17,228 nucleotides of DNA from an uncultured Eubacteriales bacterium (GTDB lineage: Bacteria; Bacillota; Clostridia; Christensenellales; CAG-314): positions 1 through 17,228 of the forward strand of contig CARAIG010000082.1 in assembly GCA_948938605.1 (NCBI GenBank), in the 5' to 3' direction. Of the stretch, positions 14,050 through 17,228 are shown in pieces. Every line of letters begins with the position of its first letter. The first letter of the stretch is position 1. The translations under genes and the position numbers were made by a program. The notes beneath the pieces were generated by a model that saw only the letters and a program-made list of their open reading frames with translations, had not been told where the DNA came from and ran no database searches.

Positions 14050-14502
14050 ATGAGCAGAGCATCCCGACAATCCAAAATACTCAGTATTATAGCAACTAAG
14101 GACATCGAAACTCAGGACGAACTGGTTTACAGTTTGCAAAAATCGGGTTACAATGTTACCCAAGCAACAATATCCCGCGATATTAAGGAATTGGGGCTTA
14201 TAAAAACGCTTACTGCAAACGGCAAATATAAGTACGTAACCAAGCAAAAAGTCGACAGTAATTTGTCGGGGAAATTGCTCAATGTGGTTCGTGAGACCGT
14301 AATTTCCATTGTAACGGCAAATAACCTTTGCGTCATAAAGACAATGACCGACAATGCTTCGGCTGTATCGGGCGCAATAGAACAGCTTGGTTTGGACGAA
14401 ATAGTAGGTATGGTGGCGGACAGAAATACCATTTTGATTGTTTGTAACAGTGCAAAAGACGCCAACAGTTTGTCGCAGGAAATCAACCGCTTATTAGATT
14501 AA
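14050..14502 (+). CDS. argR: ArgR/AhrC-family arginine repressor with altered effector pocket
   Basis: ArgR-family hexamers repress arginine biosynthesis when bound to L-arginine. The 150-residue product has the N-terminal winged helix (SRQSKILSIIATKDIETQDELV, then the recognition segment VTQATISRDIKELGLIK, about residues 36-52), and a C-terminal oligomerization domain (about 78-150). The effector motif, normally G-T-I-A-G-D-D-T, here reads GMVADRNT (residues 120-127): the adjacent Asp pair that holds arginine is replaced by Arg125-Asn126. The preceding TxPGxA region reads TMTDNASA (98-105). GAGG at 14040-14043 supports the start. It has its own promoter and precedes recN by 24 nt, the common argR-recN pair. 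It may be insensitive to arginine or sense another ligand. Confidence 0.92.
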   Translation: MSRASRQSKILSIIATKDIETQDELVYSLQKSGYNVTQATISRDIKELGLIKTLTANGKYKYVTKQKVDSNLSGKLLNVVRETVISIVTANNLCVIKTMTDNASAVSGAIEQLGLDEIVGMVADRNTILIVCNSAKDANSLSQEINRLLD

Positions 14503-14526
14503 CAGAGTTATATTCAAAAGAAATTT

Positions 14527-16236
14527 ATGATTAAAAATATAGTAATTAACAACATAGCGTTGATTAGTCATTTGGAAATCGATTTTCAACAGGGACTAAC
14601 GGTATTGTCCGGCGAAACGGGCAGCGGTAAATCGATTATTATCGATTCGCTTGCTTTTGTCTTGGGCGAACGCGCCGACAAAACTCTTATAAAATACGGC
14701 GAAAGCGTTGCGGAAGTAACCGCTTTGTTCGAAGTAGATACAAATAGTTCGGTGATTGCAAAACTCGAAGAATACGGTTACGGCAGCGATACCGAAATTT
14801 TGCTTAATCGTAAAATGTCCTTGACAGGTAAAAACGAAATTCGCATTCAGGGTAAGACGGCAACGCTTGCTATTTTAAAAGAAGTTTGCGCCGAGTTGGT
14901 GGATATTTTCGGACAAGGACAGCACTTGGCTTTGCTGAATGAAAAAAATCAACTGGGAGTTTTAGATGCGTTTTGCAATTTTAAAAACTGTGATACCGAA
15001 CTTAAAGAAACATTGGCTCCTAAGTTAAACGCTATCAACAAGGAACTCAAATCTTTTGGCGGCAGCGTTGCGGAAAGAGAAAGATTGCTCGACATCCTTA
15101 AATTCCAAATAGACGAAATTAAGGATGCGGATTTGAGCGAAGACGAAGAAGAAGCGTTGCTGTCCGCTCATAAACGTATGATTAACGTTGAAAAGATTTC
15201 TTCGGCGCTAAGCATTGCAACGGGAAATTTAAACGGCGAACAGGGTGCTGTGAGTAAGTTGTCGCAAGCGTGTTCTGCGCTTAAAGGAATAGGCGGTTTG
15301 GAAGATTCGGCTAACGCTTTGCAAGACAGATTGCAGTCTGCACGGTTGGAAATTGACGATGTCTGTTCCGAACTGTATATGATTTTGGAGCAAACGGAAT
15401 TCAGTCCTGCCGAAGTTGACAAAATGGAAGCAAGGTTGGAGCGTATCAAACAACTTAAACGTAAATACGGCGGTAGCGTTGCCGAATGCCTTAAATTTTT
15501 GGCTGATGCCGAAACTCAATACTCAAATCTTGCCAATTCTGCCGAAAAAATCGAGCAGCTTAACAGCGAAAAAAATAAAGTACTGTTAAAGATGTACGAA
15601 TTGTCTTGCAAAATGTCCGATGAACGTAAAAATGTTGCCGAACGTTTAGCCAAGCAAATAATGAGCGAACTTAACGATTTGGGTATGGGCGGAACTGAGT
15701 TCGTGGTGCAATTTAACCGGGAAGTAAGTTTCGAACAGTACGCTCAGGCGCCTTCTTCTAACGGTTTCGACTCGGTTGAATTTTTAATGTCGGCTAACGT
15801 AGGCGAACCGTTAAAGCCCCTTGCAAAAGTAATATCCGGGGGTGAAATGTCGCGTTTTATGCTTGCCGTTAAAAATATTACGGCTTTGGCGGAAAATATT
15901 CCTACAATGGTCTTTGACGAAATCGATACGGGAATATCAGGTACTATGGCGCAAATGGTTGCTAACAAACTGGCTAACGTTTCGCATAACGAAAATAGCG
16001 GCTATCAATGTATTGTTATTACCCACTTGCCGCAAATCGTTGCTATGGCGGACGTTAACTTGTATATCAAAAAATTCGAAAAAGACGGTAAAACTTATAC
16101 AAATGTGGACGTCATAACCGATTACGAGCAGCGTGCTGCGGAGGTTGCCCGTCTTATGGGCGGTGTGGGCGCATATGCAATCGCTAATGCTAAGGAGCTT
16201 ATCGATTGGTCGGAAAACTATAAAAAATCATTGTAA
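14527..16236 (+). CDS. recN: DNA repair protein RecN
   Basis: RecN is an SMC-like ATPase that acts early at DNA double-strand breaks. The 569-residue product has Walker A GETGSGKS (residues 29-36) followed by IIIDSLAFVLGERAD, a central helical coiled-coil region (about 155-370), the ABC signature SGGEMS (437-442) and Walker B ending in Asp464-Glu465 (VFDEIDTGISG). It also has the late ITHLPQIVAMADVN motif. Length is normal (about 550-575). The ribosome binding site is weak (AAAAGAAA), so translation may depend on argR upstream. A strong terminator follows the stop. Confidence 0.97.
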   Translation: MIKNIVINNIALISHLEIDFQQGLTVLSGETGSGKSIIIDSLAFVLGERADKTLIKYGESVAEVTALFEVDTNSSVIAKLEEYGYGSDTEILLNRKMSLTGKNEIRIQGKTATLAILKEVCAELVDIFGQGQHLALLNEKNQLGVLDAFCNFKNCDTELKETLAPKLNAINKELKSFGGSVAERERLLDILKFQIDEIKDADLSEDEEEALLSAHKRMINVEKISSALSIATGNLNGEQGAVSKLSQACSALKGIGGLEDSANALQDRLQSARLEIDDVCSELYMILEQTEFSPAEVDKMEARLERIKQLKRKYGGSVAECLKFLADAETQYSNLANSAEKIEQLNSEKNKVLLKMYELSCKMSDERKNVAERLAKQIMSELNDLGMGGTEFVVQFNREVSFEQYAQAPSSNGFDSVEFLMSANVGEPLKPLAKVISGGEMSRFMLAVKNITALAENIPTMVFDEIDTGISGTMAQMVANKLANVSHNENSGYQCIVITHLPQIVAMADVNLYIKKFEKDGKTYTNVDVITDYEQRAAEVARLMGGVGAYAIANAKELIDWSENYKKSL

Positions 16237-16249
16237 CAAATTTAAACGT

Positions 16250-16284
16250 AAACAGTCCTGGCGCCGCTAGCGACTGTTTTTTTT
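16250..16284 (+). terminator. Intrinsic terminator after recN
   Basis: An 8-bp stem (16250-16257 with 16272-16279) extends inward through five more pairs (16258-16262 with 16266-16270) with one bulged C, and ends in eight T (16277-16284). It closes the argR-recN unit and separates it from spoIVB. Confidence 0.9.
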
Positions 16285-16293
16285 GTTTAATAA

Positions 16294-16333
16294 TGTATAT
16301 TGTGCGTTCATATTCACACACTAGCCATAGTGT
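16294..16333 (+). promoter_or_regulatory. Sigma-G (or sigma-F)-like promoter of spoIVB with inverted repeat
   Basis: TGTATA (16294-16299), 17 bases and CACACTA (16317-16323) each differ by one base from the sigma-G consensus TGAATA and CATACTA. spoIVB of Bacillus subtilis is known to be made in the forespore under sigma-F and mainly sigma-G. A perfect 6-bp inverted repeat, ACACTA and TAGTGT (16318-16323, 16328-16333), overlaps the -10 element. Confidence 0.55.
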
Positions 16334-16371
16334 ACTCAAACACTGTTTTTAACTAGTATTTTGAGGTGGAT

Positions 16372-17228
16372 ATGAAAAAAGCATTAATTCTCATACTTGT
16401 AATCTGTTTTTGCTTGCAATTTACTTGCATTACCGCATTCGCTTCGGCAAACGGTTATGCCGAGACGTGTATTGCGGGCGAAACAGACGGAAATATACTC
16501 GACGATATAGGCAATCTTTTTATAGGCGCTAGCAGTTCGTCAAAAATTAACGAAAAAGTTTATTTGGGCGGATACCCGTTGGGAATAACTATTGACGGCG
16601 ACGGCGTTACGGTTATAGGTTTAAACGAGTTCGTATCCGAAGACGGCAGTTTAAGCTGTCCTGCAATGGAAGCGGGGCTGGAAATCAACGACGTAGTAAT
16701 CGAATTGGACGGACGATCCATATACGGCTCGGCAAAATTAGCGGAAATTGCCAGTAAAAGTAACGGAAAAGCGCTTGACGTTAAATATATCCGCGACGGC
16801 GAAGTGCGTATGACTAAAATTCGTCCCCAAAAAGATTTTACTACTAAACAATACCGACTTGGACTGTGGTCTAAGGATTCTTCAAGCGGTATAGGTACGT
16901 TAACGTATGTAAGGACAAATTTGAATTTCGGCAGTCTCGGTCACCCCATTACCGATACAAATGGTAATATTATCGAATGTAAAAACGGCGGCGTATTTAA
17001 ATGTTCTATTGACGGAGTCGAAAAGGGACGTAAAGGGGCAGCAGGCGAATTAAAGGGAAGTTTTAACTTTGAAAACCGCATAGGCAACATCTATGCCAAC
17101 AATAAATTCGGTGCGTTCGGCACGTTCAACACTTTGCCTAAATACTGTACCGAAACCATTTCGGTTGCCGACATTAATGAAGTAAGACCGGGTAAAGCGC
17201 AAATATATTGTACTTTGGACGGTGACTC
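16372..17228 (+). CDS. spoIVB: SpoIVB peptidase, N-terminal part (cut by window edge)
   Basis: SpoIVB is a serine peptidase secreted from the forespore that cleaves SpoIVFA and so triggers pro-sigma-K processing in the mother cell. The 285 codons in the window give a signal sequence or anchor (hydrophobic residues 4-24), a PDZ domain (about 65-145; the core includes EAGLEINDVVIELDGRSI), and the start of the S55 peptidase domain, with LGLWSKDSSSGIGTLTYV from residue 163 and the catalytic His191 in GSLGHPITD. The later segment FGAFGTFN is also typical. The catalytic Ser would lie beyond the window. The start ATG has the strong GAGGTGGA ribosome binding site. The gene is open at the right edge, so completeness is unknown. 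Confidence 0.93.
   Translation, partial: MKKALILILVICFCLQFTCITAFASANGYAETCIAGETDGNILDDIGNLFIGASSSSKINEKVYLGGYPLGITIDGDGVTVIGLNEFVSEDGSLSCPAMEAGLEINDVVIELDGRSIYGSAKLAEIASKSNGKALDVKYIRDGEVRMTKIRPQKDFTTKQYRLGLWSKDSSSGIGTLTYVRTNLNFGSLGHPITDTNGNIIECKNGGVFKCSIDGVEKGRKGAAGELKGSFNFENRIGNIYANNKFGAFGTFNTLPKYCTETISVADINEVRPGKAQIYCTLDGD

Overview
The window looks like a chromosomal segment of a low-to-moderate GC, endospore-forming member of the Clostridia (Bacillota), perhaps an uncultured gut or environmental lineage. The evidence is a complete eight-gene spoIIIA operon, the start of spoIVB, RNase Y, strong AGGAGG-type ribosome binding sites at several genes, and a gene order close to the classical Bacillus/Clostridium spoIIIA - asp23-like - nusB - folD - xseA - xseB - ispA - dxs - argR - recN - spoIVB block. 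Every gene is on the + strand. No mobile element, CRISPR array or tRNA was seen.

Layout. Positions 189-1956 hold rny (RNase Y) with its own promoter and intrinsic terminator. Positions 2154-6594 hold spoIIIAA to spoIIIAH, tightly packed; these encode the mother-cell part of the channel between mother cell and forespore. Positions 6598-7017 hold an Asp23/Gls24-family gene (yqhY-like) with its own promoter and a terminator. Positions 7035-10401 hold a coupled string nusB-folD-xseA-xseB-ispA. Positions 10542-11201 hold a promoter and a large structured non-coding RNA of about 580 nt, closed by a perfect 7-bp terminal stem and a T tract. From its size, structure and position between ispA and dxs I identify it as OLE RNA (Ornate, Large, Extremophilic). 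Positions 11535-12191 hold a small multi-pass membrane protein with a lysine-rich N-terminus, matching the known OLE partner OapA. It is coupled to dxs (12194-13990), followed by argR-recN (14050-16236) with its own promoter and terminator. The last part is spoIVB behind a sigma-G-like promoter, cut by the window edge.

How the genes work together. ispA and dxs are the ends of a polyprenyl precursor pathway, with the OLE RNA-protein module between them. nusB, the exonuclease VII genes, folD and recN are housekeeping genes for transcription, DNA repair and one-carbon metabolism. The spoIIIA genes and spoIVB both serve engulfment-stage forespore signalling, leading to sigma-G and then sigma-K activation.

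Most notable points: a full OLE RNA/OapA locus with apparently autonomous RNA start and stop signals; a FolD whose catalytic-lysine position (Tyr+4) holds leucine; an ArgR whose arginine-binding GDD motif reads ADRN; an IspA shortened just after its second Asp-rich motif; an intrinsic terminator immediately upstream of nusB with no visible new promoter; and inverted repeats over the argR, OLE and spoIVB promoters.
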